This document shows, one piece after another, positions 1 to 6,343 of a stretch of 7,141 nt of DNA. The position numbers and the translations under genes were made by a program. The stretch's first letter is position 1. The number at the start of each line of letters is the position of its first letter. The notes under the pieces are model-generated. The model was not told where the DNA came from. It worked only from the letters and a program-made list of their open reading frames with translations, and searched no databases. This stretch comes from Chloroflexota bacterium. GTDB lineage: Bacteria; Chloroflexota; Ktedonobacteria; Ktedonobacterales; Ktedonobacteraceae. The DNA is taken from assembly GCA_005881995.1 (NCBI GenBank), contig VBHV01000622.1, positions 1 to 7,141 of the forward strand, in the 5' to 3' direction.

Positions 1-1894
1 GATCAGCCGCACCAGGCGCCGTGAATGTCAGTGTTCCCAGGTAGGCGCCCGGCAAGAGGTTGACGCTTGCCACAGACACATACACCTGCTGGATCGAGCC
101 CGCCGGAACACTACCTGAAGTTGGACTGGCGCTCAGCCAGCCGCTTTTCACTCCCAGGATATGTGAAATCGATATCTGCGTTGTCTCTGTGGCGGGAGCA
201 TTGACGCTCAGCGACCAGTTCAACATCTGTTTTCGAGGGTTCGCGTTGGTTAATGGGAGCGCCCCTGGAGAACTCGAACCGTCGGTTGCTGTGAAAGAGA
301 GAACAGCGGGACTCAACGACAGCACAGGGCCTCCGTTGGGCAGGGGCAACACACTCATCGTTACCTTGATCGTCCGTGGAGGATCTACACTCGAGAACAG
401 GGTGATGCTCCCTAGATTATTTCCAGGTTTGAGATTGGTGCGCTGAACCGCTATATCTATGATCTGGCTCTGGCTAAACATACCCTGGTTGGGTGAGATG
501 AGCAACCAGGATTCATGGCTACTGGCCGACCAGGTAATCGATCCACTGCCACTATTTCTCAAGTGCAGCAATTTCACACTATTTGCTCCCACGATGTCCG
601 CGCCAAAATCGAGCGTATTTGTATTCTTGAGCTCATCAATCTCCAGGTGCGCTGGCTTGGTGGATGTCGAGGGTATCACGACCTGTAGTGTGGCGCTGGC
701 TGTATAGCGCGTGGTGATATCTTCCGCCACGATCTGGTGAAAACCTGGCCCCCAGTCACTACTCACCATAATCGTGGCAGTAGCCGAGCCGTCTGATGCG
801 ATGGAAACGATGGAAGCGCCGCTGTTAGTGATTACTTTTTCCTGGATATCATGCGACAAAAAGACTTTGGTTCCTGGGGCAAAGTTTACAATGTGTAGTA
901 CTGTTGGCGCAGTATTGACTACAGTGACGACACTAGGAGAGAGCGTCAGGGTGGCGGCAGCAGCGCCATCGGCAGCGCCAGGCAGGTGACGGGGATGGTT
1001 GGAGACAACCGAGAGTAGCACTCCATCTACGACCAGGGCGATCACGGCGAAGATAGCCAGGACCGCAAAGGCGATGCGCGAGCGCGAAGTTCGACGCCTC
1101 CTCACCCTGGCTAGCAGATGATCGGTTTGGATGCCCTCTGCCCTGGCGCGCCGGATGTCTTCTTCTTCAATACGTGCCGATTCAGCACTATTTGGAATAT
1201 GGCGCGAGATGAGTGGGTCTGTGCTATTGGCCCAGGTGTCTTCGTGCTCTTGCTCTTCCGCGTCAGCATCCAACCAGGGCCACAGGTCGGGCAACGCAGC
1301 ATCATTTTCCCGGATCCTGCTCTCATGCTGCGATGAGTCAGGTTTTCCTGCCTGTTGCGCCTCTCTGGAAGCGGAACTGTCGCTCTCCTGAGCATCTGCC
1401 TTCTCGTGGGCATCAGTCTTATAGCGCATCTTCGAAAATTTGGGCAGGGGAGTACTCTCGCGCCGAATATCGGCGGATATATCGCGAAAGGGGGCTAAGC
1501 GTGAGGCGCGAGGCAGGCGACGACTAGGCTGGGCTGCCACCTCGGAGATACGCTGGGCCGCCTCACTCAAGCGCGTGATCGCCTGCTCGGTGACATCTTG
1601 ATGAGTGATCAGAGTGGGAGGATGCGGCGTCACCGGAGTTTTGAGGACTGGGGTAACTGGCTGAGGTGGTGAAGGTGGTGCAGCCCTGCCTTCGGTGGCG
1701 CCTTGCTGCTCAAATTGCTCCTTCACATCTGAAGAGATGCTGCTGGTGACAGCTATCGAGGGAGACGCTTGTACGCCATAGGCTGCATGCGAAACAGATC
1801 CCCGGCGAAACTCAGTTCGCAGCCGGGACCGGCACTCGTCACAAAATACAGCAGTTGCTTCACAAGGCTTGCGACAACGCAAACACTGGCTCAT
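1..1894 (-). CDS. Membrane-anchored BACON/Ig-like repeat protein with N-terminal zinc-ribbon-like module (3' end outside window)
   Basis: The frame is open from the ATG at 1894 to the window edge, giving 631 codons with no stop. The N-terminus has Cys4-x2-Cys7 and Cys18-x2-Cys21, a probable zinc ribbon (MSQCLRCRKPC...FCDEC). A disordered, Pro-rich (about 73-95) then charged cytoplasmic region follows. After an Arg cluster (265-273) comes one membrane helix at about 274-298, so by the positive-inside rule the C-terminal half is outside the cell. That part holds an Ig-like domain (about 303-410) and BACON-like domains from about 417 and 521, with the typical Trp-turn motifs ESWLLISPNQG (W463) and SGWLSASPTSG (W586). 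It is a paralogue of the gene upstream: both share the HDIQ...TTRYTASATL-type segment, membrane topology and domain order. The ATG at 1987 is an alternative start, but 1894 puts the Cys motif directly at the N-terminus. The ribosome site is weak. BACON-like domains are often linked to carbohydrate or surface binding; the actual ligand is unknown. Confidence 0.82.
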   Translation of the reverse strand, partial: MSQCLRCRKPCEATAVFCDECRSRLRTEFRRGSVSHAAYGVQASPSIAVTSSISSDVKEQFEQQGATEGRAAPPSPPQPVTPVLKTPVTPHPPTLITHQDVTEQAITRLSEAAQRISEVAAQPSRRLPRASRLAPFRDISADIRRESTPLPKFSKMRYKTDAHEKADAQESDSSASREAQQAGKPDSSQHESRIRENDAALPDLWPWLDADAEEQEHEDTWANSTDPLISRHIPNSAESARIEEEDIRRARAEGIQTDHLLARVRRRRTSRSRIAFAVLAIFAVIALVVDGVLLSVVSNHPRHLPGAADGAAAATLTLSPSVVTVVNTAPTVLHIVNFAPGTKVFLSHDIQEKVITNSGASIVSIASDGSATATIMVSSDWGPGFHQIVAEDITTRYTASATLQVVIPSTSTKPAHLEIDELKNTNTLDFGADIVGANSVKLLHLRNSGSGSITWSASSHESWLLISPNQGMFSQSQIIDIAVQRTNLKPGNNLGSITLFSSVDPPRTIKVTMSVLPLPNGGPVLSLSPAVLSFTATDGSSSPGALPLTNANPRKQMLNWSLSVNAPATETTQISISHILGVKSGWLSASPTSGSVPAGSIQQVYVSVASVNLLPGAYLGTLTFTAPGAAD

Positions 1895-1937
1895 ATGTCC
1901 ACTCTTCTCACCTGCCTGGACGACAATCCGTCGCAGC

Positions 1938-1956
1938 CACACAATGCGCTTGTGTG
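1938..1956. repeat. Short perfect palindrome upstream of the zinc-ribbon BACON gene
   Basis: CACACAA and TTGTGTG form a perfect 7-bp inverted repeat around a 5-nt centre (TGCGC), 44 bp upstream of the ATG at 1894. On the plus strand it is followed by TTTT. It could be an operator or a weak hairpin. No function is assigned. Confidence 0.35.
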
Positions 1957-2088
1957 TTTTCCCTTCAAGAACAACGTTCCAGGCCATGAATTGAGCCTGA
2001 CAAATAAACTTAGACCTGGTGAGTTCTTGTACTAATACAACGTTGAAGCTGGTGTATTTGTCACATCAAGCAAGCAGAGAAACAGGCG

Positions 2089-2113
2089 GTCACAGGATGA
2101 CCGTCATTGTGAC
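2089..2113 (-). other. Hairpin spanning the stop codon of the 695-aa BACON gene
   Basis: GTCACA (2089-2094) pairs with TGTGAC (2108-2113). An inner ATGA/TCAT stem with loop CCG continues it, leaving a 2-nt GG bulge. The TGA stop at 2092-2090 lies inside the hairpin. On the minus strand only a broken T-run (CTGTTTCTC) follows, so a Rho-independent terminator is possible but poorly supported. It could equally protect the mRNA 3' end, or be chance. Confidence 0.3.
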
Positions 2114-4177
2114 GGAAACAGTCCGTGGGCTTGCTTGTACTGTAACTCCCCCCTTCTCCACCGCAGTCAAGGTAATTTGCCCAGTATACGTCCCCAATAA
2201 TTTCCCGCTCGCATTCACATTCACTATAATAGTACTTCCGTTGCTCCCTAGCACACCAGAGGTCGCTGAGAGGTGTAGCCAATTTTGACTATTCGCACTG
2301 ACAAAGGCCGTCCATGTAACAGGCTGCGCACAGTTGCCCACAGTTTTTAGGACAACTTGTTGTCCAGGCGGATTTGGACGAGTCAAACTGGCGATAAATG
2401 CCAGGTTCAACGGCGCTACTTGCAATGTGCATGGCTGCGGTGTTGGTGTTGGCGTCGGAGTCGGCGTTCCTGGAGTGCTGGTTGGAATAGGCGTGGGACT
2501 GCCCGGCGCAGGTGTATTTGACGAGCCGGGTGTATTTGACGAGCCAGACGAAGGCGTTCCCGGCGAGATCACTACCGTGCTTGCAGAAGATACTACCTTG
2601 ACCTGCACGAGCAGTGTCTGTGAACGCAACTCGGTGAGAAAGTCAATCCAGCCGCTATATATTCCTGGGACAAGCTTACCCGCATCTATGACAAGGGTGG
2701 CGCTTCTACCGGTACCGGGCTGCAACTGACCGCCAACAGGGGTGATGCTTAGCCAGTCTGGCTGGGGAAAACTCTGCCAGTTGGTGACGTCGGTGCAACC
2801 TGGTGTTGTACTCAAGATCAAGGACTGGCTGATTGATGAGTGCTGGCCTGCCCCAACGGTGAAAGAGAGATTTGCCTGGCTGGTGGCCACACTGCAGCGC
2901 TGCTGCACAGTCAAGGAGATAGCTACCGATTGAGGTGCATTCATAGCATTTCCATCGGCGTTCAACAGCAGCAGGCCGCTATAGACGCCGGGCAGCAGGT
3001 TGGAACTATGCACGATCACTTGTATGTGTGCATCCGCACCTGGAGCGATTGTTCCCGATGTTCCATTTGTGTTTAACCAGGATACATCCTGACTATCTAT
3101 ATTCTGAGCGACGAGATTCTCAGGCGCATTGGCCGCCAGGGTCCAGTTAAGTGGTACTATACCGGCATTATGAATAACCAGTTGCTGGGAAGGGGGATCC
3201 TTCGAGCCATCCGTCGTGGTAAAGGATAGCACAGGCGGCTCAATCACCATAAACGCTGAAGTGATCTTGGGCACCGGAAGTGTCGTCATCATCACTTGAA
3301 CAATAACGGCGCTACCCGTGTTGGAGACAATCGTGATCATCCCCTGATAATCTCCAGGCTTGAGATGCGCGCGAGTTGCCGCGATAAAAATGGTCTGGTT
3401 ATCTGAGAAGATGCCCTGCGCGGGAGCCATCATCAACCAGGGTTGATTACTTGTGGCCTTCCACGAAATCCAGCTTCCACCGGTGTTGCGTAAGAGCAGT
3501 GATTGAATAGTGTTCGCGCCCTGCACCTGGGCACCCATTTGCAGTGGGCCTGTCAGCCCGCCAGGTCGATCGGGTGAAGCCACGACGAGATGCGGGGGCG
3601 GCGCGGGGAAATCACTGATCACCTCGAGAGAGGCGCTGGCGGTATAATGGGTGTGCGTATCTTCAGCTGCCAGCATATGGTTTCCTGGCTCCCAGCTATC
3701 CTGCACGAGTACGCGCACATCGGCATTCCCATGCGCTCCCACTTTGATAAGTGAAGAACCAGCATCGGTTCGCACCATCTGTTGAATATCGTGTAACAAG
3801 AGTACCTGAGTCGACGAGGGGAAATTACTGAGATGTGCCACAATTACCTGTCCTGGACGTGCTGTAGCTGGGGTCACTGTAAGCGTTGGATGCATACCTG
3901 GTATCTGTAAAGAGGGTTGATGATTACTATTCTTAAAGAAAATCATTAGACAGTCCAGTATCAACAAGAGCGCCAGGACGACAACCAGTCCAATCAATAA
4001 GCGGCGTTTACCCCTGGATAACCCTGTACGCGAGCGGCGAACTACCTGTGGTGCTAGGCCAGGAGATGGCTGAGGAGACGACGTGGGCGAAGCTTGATAC
4101 ATGCTCGTCTCGCCTTGGACTGGGGTTGATTGGATATCTTCTTTTACAGTGGTCGCATGCGCTTTTCTTCGATTCAT
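2090..4177 (-). CDS. Membrane-anchored multi-BACON-domain surface protein (695 aa)
   Basis: This is a complete 695-residue frame. A short basic cytoplasmic tail (RRSRTGLSRGKRR, 47-59) precedes one strong membrane helix at about 60-81, predicting N-in/C-out topology. Outside there is an Ig-like domain (about 96-187), then four BACON-like beta-sandwich repeats at roughly 195-300, 312-424, 428-528 and 583-694. Each has the Trp-turn signature (QPWLMMAPAQG, VSWLNTNGTSG, PDWLSITPVGG, NWLHLSATSG) and a PG.YSG/LGTYTG-type strand near its end. A Ser/Pro/Thr-rich linker (about 537-582) separates repeats three and four and probably acts as an extended, possibly glycosylated spacer. It lies 195 bp upstream of its partial paralogue on the same strand, so the pair could be cotranscribed. 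Unlike that paralogue it has no zinc ribbon. The start at 4177 has only a distant GAGG; the Met at residue 26 is an alternative that keeps the helix. The family recalls surface or adhesion proteins, but no enzymatic motif is seen, and the ligand is unknown. Confidence 0.85.
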   Translation of the reverse strand: MNRRKAHATTVKEDIQSTPVQGETSMYQASPTSSPQPSPGLAPQVVRRSRTGLSRGKRRLLIGLVVVLALLLILDCLMIFFKNSNHQPSLQIPGMHPTLTVTPATARPGQVIVAHLSNFPSSTQVLLLHDIQQMVRTDAGSSLIKVGAHGNADVRVLVQDSWEPGNHMLAAEDTHTHYTASASLEVISDFPAPPPHLVVASPDRPGGLTGPLQMGAQVQGANTIQSLLLRNTGGSWISWKATSNQPWLMMAPAQGIFSDNQTIFIAATRAHLKPGDYQGMITIVSNTGSAVIVQVMMTTLPVPKITSAFMVIEPPVLSFTTTDGSKDPPSQQLVIHNAGIVPLNWTLAANAPENLVAQNIDSQDVSWLNTNGTSGTIAPGADAHIQVIVHSSNLLPGVYSGLLLLNADGNAMNAPQSVAISLTVQQRCSVATSQANLSFTVGAGQHSSISQSLILSTTPGCTDVTNWQSFPQPDWLSITPVGGQLQPGTGRSATLVIDAGKLVPGIYSGWIDFLTELRSQTLLVQVKVVSSASTVVISPGTPSSGSSNTPGSSNTPAPGSPTPIPTSTPGTPTPTPTPTPQPCTLQVAPLNLAFIASLTRPNPPGQQVVLKTVGNCAQPVTWTAFVSANSQNWLHLSATSGVLGSNGSTIIVNVNASGKLLGTYTGQITLTAVEKGGVTVQASPRTVSVTMTVIL
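2511..2545. repeat. 18-bp-period tandem duplication in the Pro/Ser/Thr linker
   Basis: The 17-mer GGTGTATTTGACGAGCC occurs at 2511-2527 and again at 2529-2545, a period of 18 bp. It encodes two SSNTP-type hexapeptide units in the linker of the BACON protein. Next to it is GGTGTT/GGCGTC-type low-complexity DNA (about 2437-2470) that encodes the Thr-Pro run. Such tracts commonly vary in length by slippage, in frame here because the period is a multiple of three. Confidence 0.7.
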
Positions 4178-4231
4178 GTTAACGGCCTATGATTCCTCGT
4201 ATACAACTCTCAAAAAAACAAAAATTTGATT

Positions 4232-4259
4232 AACATATCTTAATACGAATGAAGGAAAA
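4232..4259 (-). promoter_or_regulatory. Possible promoter of the BACON gene in an AT-rich tract
   Basis: The AT-rich stretch at about 4205-4260 precedes the minus-strand gene. Read on the minus strand, a weak -35-like TTTTCC and a -10-like TATGTT are 16 bp apart, about 60 bp upstream of the ATG. The match is poor and other choices are possible. It is reported because the region is divergent and needs a leftward promoter. Confidence 0.2.
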
Positions 4260-4374
4260 TCCAGGGAGTGCATCCTATTACTTTTCTCCCCCCTTTGGGC
4301 GCTCAGAACCAGCATAAGCAAAAGAAGATGCATCAACCAATATCTCATTATGTCAGGCTACCAGCCGAAACAAG

Positions 4375-4419
4375 TTATCCACAAGTTATCCACTGCGTCT
4401 AGAAAATTTTGGTGGATAA
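4375..4419. promoter_or_regulatory. Cluster of three DnaA-box-like sites upstream of mraZ
   Basis: TTATCCACA at 4375-4383 is a perfect match to the classic DnaA box TTATNCACA. TTATCCACT (4386-4394) follows on the same strand 11 bp on. A third site, TTATCCACC, lies on the opposite strand at 4411-4419. The last box sits about 30 bp upstream of the mraZ -10 element, next to the -35 zone, where bound DnaA could affect transcription. No dnaA or dnaN gene is in the window, so a regulatory or titration role is preferred over a replication origin. Binding is inferred from sequence only. Confidence 0.6.
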
Positions 4420-4445
4420 CACTCTTTTCCCATGACGGAATGTAA

Positions 4446-4454
4446 TGGTATACT
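4446..4454 (+). promoter_or_regulatory. Extended -10 promoter of mraZ / dcw cluster
   Basis: TGGTATACT contains the extended -10 motif TGn followed by TATACT (4449-4454), five of six matches to TATAAT. No good TTGACA lies 17 bp upstream; the nearest candidate is the T-rich CTTTTCC stretch at 4424-4430, which fits reliance on the extended -10. Transcription would start near 4461, inside the first MraZ-type repeat, leaving a leader of about 190 nt before mraZ. Confidence 0.55.
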
Positions 4455-4457
4455 GTT

Positions 4458-4501
4458 GTGGGGAGAAGTGGGGGGTTGTGGTGAATGGATGAAGGAAGTG
4501 G
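4458..4501 (+). promoter_or_regulatory. Putative MraZ operator: GTGG repeats with exact 10-bp period
   Basis: GTGGGG (4458), GTGGGG (4468) and GTGGTG (4478) are spaced exactly 10 bp apart. A degenerate GATGAA sits at 4488 and GTGG recurs in phase at 4498. MraZ proteins are known to form ring-shaped oligomers that bind several short G-rich direct repeats, each about one helical turn apart, in front of their own gene. The array overlaps the predicted transcription start, a position suited to repression by MraZ itself. The match in motif, period and gene context is strong; binding itself is inferred. Confidence 0.7.
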
Positions 4502-4567
4502 AAACAAATTATTGCCGGGTGGCGAGAGGTGGAGAGGGGAAGGACGATTAGGAGGAAGTTTTCAGGA

Positions 4568-4615
4568 ATGCGGGAGAACATCCTTGAGAAGTTCCTTAGA
4601 GCCACCCGGATGTAG
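4568..4615 (+). CDS. Possible 15-codon leader ORF in the mraZ 5' leader
   Basis: ATG at 4568 opens a 15-residue frame (MRENILEKFLRATRM) ending at TAG 4613-4615. AGGAGG at 4550-4555, the best Shine-Dalgarno match in the leader, lies 12 nt upstream, somewhat far. The stop is 38 nt before the mraZ start, which itself has almost no Shine-Dalgarno. This might be a translated upstream ORF coupled to mraZ, or the purine-rich tract might be chance. No similarity to a known leader peptide was recognised. Confidence 0.2.
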   Translation: MRENILEKFLRATRM

Positions 4616-4653
4616 GGACTGGCCCCGTTCCCGGCAGAAAGCAACGCGCAACT

Positions 4654-5061
4654 ATGTTTCTCGGTGAACATGAACATACAATCGATGCAAAGGGACGTAT
4701 GGCGGTTCCCGCGAAATTTCGCGCGCAATTGGACAAGGGAGCTGTGATCAGTAAGGGTATGGGTACCTGCTTATCGGTCTATACTACGGTACGCTGGGAG
4801 GAGAAGTCGGCGGAGTTAGTGGCGGGGAAAACCAGCGAGGAACTGCGCGATTTCGAGCGGCGCATTTATCCAAGCGCGAGCGAGGTTGAACTGGATGGGC
4901 AAGGCCGCCTGGTGATTCCCGCCAAGTTGCGCGCCTACGCTCATCTTGAAAACGAGGTGACGGTGGCAGGCGTACGCGATCATTTTGAAATATGGGATCG
5001 CGCAACCTGGCAGGACTATCAGAATAGACTTGATGCAGAGGGAAATGGCATTCCTTTTTAA
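4654..5061 (+). CDS. mraZ: Transcriptional regulator MraZ
   Basis: The 135-residue product is a typical, slightly short MraZ (family about 140-150 aa), a nucleoid-associated DNA-binding protein that controls the division and cell-wall cluster it heads. It has two AbrB/SpoVT-like halves, about 3-50 and 73-120. Each contains the family signature D-x-(K/Q)-G-R followed by (M/L)-x-(V/I)-P-A-K: DAKGR at 11-15 and DGQGR at 81-85. The N-terminus MFLGEHEHTIDAKGR is the conserved family start and fixes the ATG at 4654, although no clear Shine-Dalgarno precedes it. The ATG of rsmH follows 13 bp after the stop, indicating one operon. Its likely operator is the GTGG array at 4458-4501, so negative autoregulation is expected. 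In other bacteria MraZ dosage affects expression of the cluster and rsmH counters its effect. Confidence 0.96.
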   Translation: MFLGEHEHTIDAKGRMAVPAKFRAQLDKGAVISKGMGTCLSVYTTVRWEEKSAELVAGKTSEELRDFERRIYPSASEVELDGQGRLVIPAKLRAYAHLENEVTVAGVRDHFEIWDRATWQDYQNRLDAEGNGIPF

Positions 5062-5074
5062 GTTTGGAATAGAT

Positions 5075-6202
5075 ATGCAAACAGGGCAACCCGGTCATCA
5101 ACCTGTACTCCTGGAAGAGGTGCTGAAGTATCTTTCGCCTAAACCGGGGGGCATGTATATTGATGGCACCGTAGGTGGAGGCGGTCACACAGAGGCTATT
5201 CTCGCACGGTCAGCGCCAGATGGCAAGGTGCTCGGTATAGATACCGACGCGCAGGCTCTGGAGCGCGTTGGTAAACGCCTTGCAAGTATGGTCAACAATG
5301 GACGATTAACGCTGGTACAGGGAAACTTCGCAGAACTGGCCCGTATTGTACAGAACGAGGCCGATTTTGTGTCTTCTATAGATGGTGGGCACGATGAGGG
5401 GGGGCGCGATCAATCGCGTCCCTACAGAGATGCTGGACGCGATGAGGGGGGGCGCGATTTATTGCGTCCCTACAAAGACGGGGGACGCGATGATGAGGGA
5501 CGTGATCAATCGCGTCCCTACAATGGTATTTTACTCGATCTGGGGTTTTCATCGTATCAAATGGATGATTCCCAGCGCGGCTTCTCTTTCAGTGCGGATG
5601 GCCCGCTCGATATGCGACTTGATCAATCGCAGGAACTGACCGCCGCTGACCTGGTGAATACGGCCAGCGAAGAGGAGCTTGCGCGTATCTTCCGGCAATA
5701 TGGCGAGGAGAATCGCTCGCGTCAGATCGCCTGGCGCATTGTACGGGCCAGGGCGCGCGGGCCAATTACGCGCACGGGTCAACTGGCGCAACTGGCTGCG
5801 ACTGGCGTCTCTTACAAACCGGGCATGATCCACCCGGCAACTCGCGTCTTTCAGGCGCTGCGCATCGCGGTAAATGGCGAACTTGAACGGCTGGAAGCCG
5901 CGCTGCCACAAATGCTCGATGTGCTAAGCGCAGCCACAATACAGAAAACAGGTGGGGATGGAGGAAGAATGGTCATTATCTCGTTTCACTCGTTGGAGGA
6001 TCGGCTGGTGAAAGGGTTTATGCGGCGTGAGGCAAGTGATTGTATTTGCCCACCTGGCTTACCCGTCTGCGTATGCGGCCACAAAGCGCGCCTGCGCATT
6101 CTCACACCTAAACCCGTCACACCAACCAGTTCGGAGGTCAGTGCTAACCCCCGCGCCCGCAGCGCCAAACTGCGGGCCGCTGAAATAATTATTGCGCCTT
6201 AA
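5075..6202 (+). CDS. rsmH: 16S rRNA (cytosine1402-N4)-methyltransferase RsmH with in-frame repeat insertion
   Basis: RsmH (MraW) methylates N4 of C1402 in the 16S rRNA decoding centre using S-adenosylmethionine. The family start HQPVLLEEVL (8-17) is followed by the SAM-binding DGTVGGGGHT (30-39) and GIDTD (54-58). Then come GILLDLGFSSYQMDD (from 151), the RGFSF...GPLDMR block and SFHSLEDR (303-310). The Cys-rich CICPPGLPVCVCG and the C-terminal NPRARSAKLRAAE complete the family pattern. At 375 aa it is longer than the usual 300-320, mainly because about 47 residues (104-150) of Gly/Asp/Arg-rich repeats are inserted just before GILLDLG. All catalytic motifs remain, so the enzyme is probably active with a surface loop. 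The ATG at 5075 is chosen because it sits 7 residues before the conserved HQPVLL; 5045 is an in-frame alternative overlapping mraZ. The frame begins 13 bp after mraZ, consistent with cotranscription. Confidence 0.95.
   Translation: MQTGQPGHQPVLLEEVLKYLSPKPGGMYIDGTVGGGGHTEAILARSAPDGKVLGIDTDAQALERVGKRLASMVNNGRLTLVQGNFAELARIVQNEADFVSSIDGGHDEGGRDQSRPYRDAGRDEGGRDLLRPYKDGGRDDEGRDQSRPYNGILLDLGFSSYQMDDSQRGFSFSADGPLDMRLDQSQELTAADLVNTASEEELARIFRQYGEENRSRQIAWRIVRARARGPITRTGQLAQLAATGVSYKPGMIHPATRVFQALRIAVNGELERLEAALPQMLDVLSAATIQKTGGDGGRMVIISFHSLEDRLVKGFMRREASDCICPPGLPVCVCGHKARLRILTPKPVTPTSSEVSANPRARSAKLRAAEIIIAP
5384..5524. repeat. Three 48-bp palindromic repeat units inserted in frame in rsmH
   Basis: The shared end GCGTCCCTAC recurs at 5416, 5464 and 5512, an exact 48-bp (16-codon) period. 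Each unit has a palindromic core of type GGGRCGCGAT-NN-ATCGCGTCCC (5402-5422, 5450-5470, 5497-5518), the middle and last with G-T pairs. The translated unit reads roughly GRDEGGRDxxRPYxDx. The total is a multiple of three, so rsmH stays in frame. The same core plus CCCTAC occurs at 6724-6745 outside a gene, which marks the element as dispersed. Deleting the block rejoins SSID to GILLDLG, the normal RsmH arrangement. Confidence 0.85.
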
Positions 6203-6207
6203 CGTGG

Positions 6208-6248
6208 GGGTTTCGCTACACATCGATTGTTTGTGTAGCGAACCCTTT
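6208..6248 (+). terminator. Strong hairpin between rsmH and ftsL (possible terminator/attenuator)
   Basis: GGGTTTCGCTACACA (6208-6222) pairs with TGTGTAGCGAACCC (6232-6245) across a 9-nt loop, with one unpaired T/A position, 5 nt after the rsmH stop. Only TTT follows before GATAGCC, so it is a weak classical terminator. It could cause partial termination, set a processing site, or protect the mraZ-rsmH mRNA end. A further inverted repeat, CAGCTTG/CAAGCTG (6255-6261 and 6294-6300), lies in the same 141-bp gap. Confidence 0.5.
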
Positions 6249-6343
6249 GATAGCCAGCTTGCTAACGAACTGTATTCTACGCTTCGTGTCAGACAAGCTG
6301 CAAGGAACGTAGTGCGTCATACCAGTGTATAGAGAGAGCTATC

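Noticed and set aside
60..989. Plus-strand ORFs of 71-128 aa in the first kilobase
   Set aside because: They are antisense shadows of the BACON-like coding frame, which is open across the whole stretch and shows the repeated Trp-turn motifs.
1111..1413. 100-aa minus-strand ORF, and plus-strand ORFs at 1118-1527
   Set aside because: They lie in the wrong frame or strand of the zinc-ribbon BACON gene, whose continuous frame, membrane helix and paralogy are much better supported.
2437..2470. GGTGTT/GGCGTC run as a possible regulatory or mobile repeat
   Set aside because: It is simply the codon-level low complexity of the Thr-Pro linker in the 695-aa protein.
4205..4419. Chromosomal replication origin (AT-rich tract plus DnaA boxes)
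   Set aside because: There are only three boxes, no dnaA, dnaN or other origin-linked gene, and the neighbours are dcw genes. A regulatory cluster is the simpler reading, though GC skew should be checked.
4485..4667. 60-aa plus-strand ORF starting ATGGATGAAGG and overlapping the mraZ start
   Set aside because: It overlaps mraZ in another frame, starts inside the operator-like repeats, and its composition (Gly/Arg-rich) follows from the purine-rich leader. No domain was recognised.
5384..5524. CRISPR-like array
   Set aside because: The 48-bp units are contiguous with no unique spacers, are translated in frame with rsmH, and their core recurs singly at 6724. This fits a dispersed palindromic element, not CRISPR.
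5549..5911. 120-aa minus-strand ORF opposite rsmH
   Set aside because: It is antisense to conserved RsmH motifs and has no ribosome site or recognisable domain.
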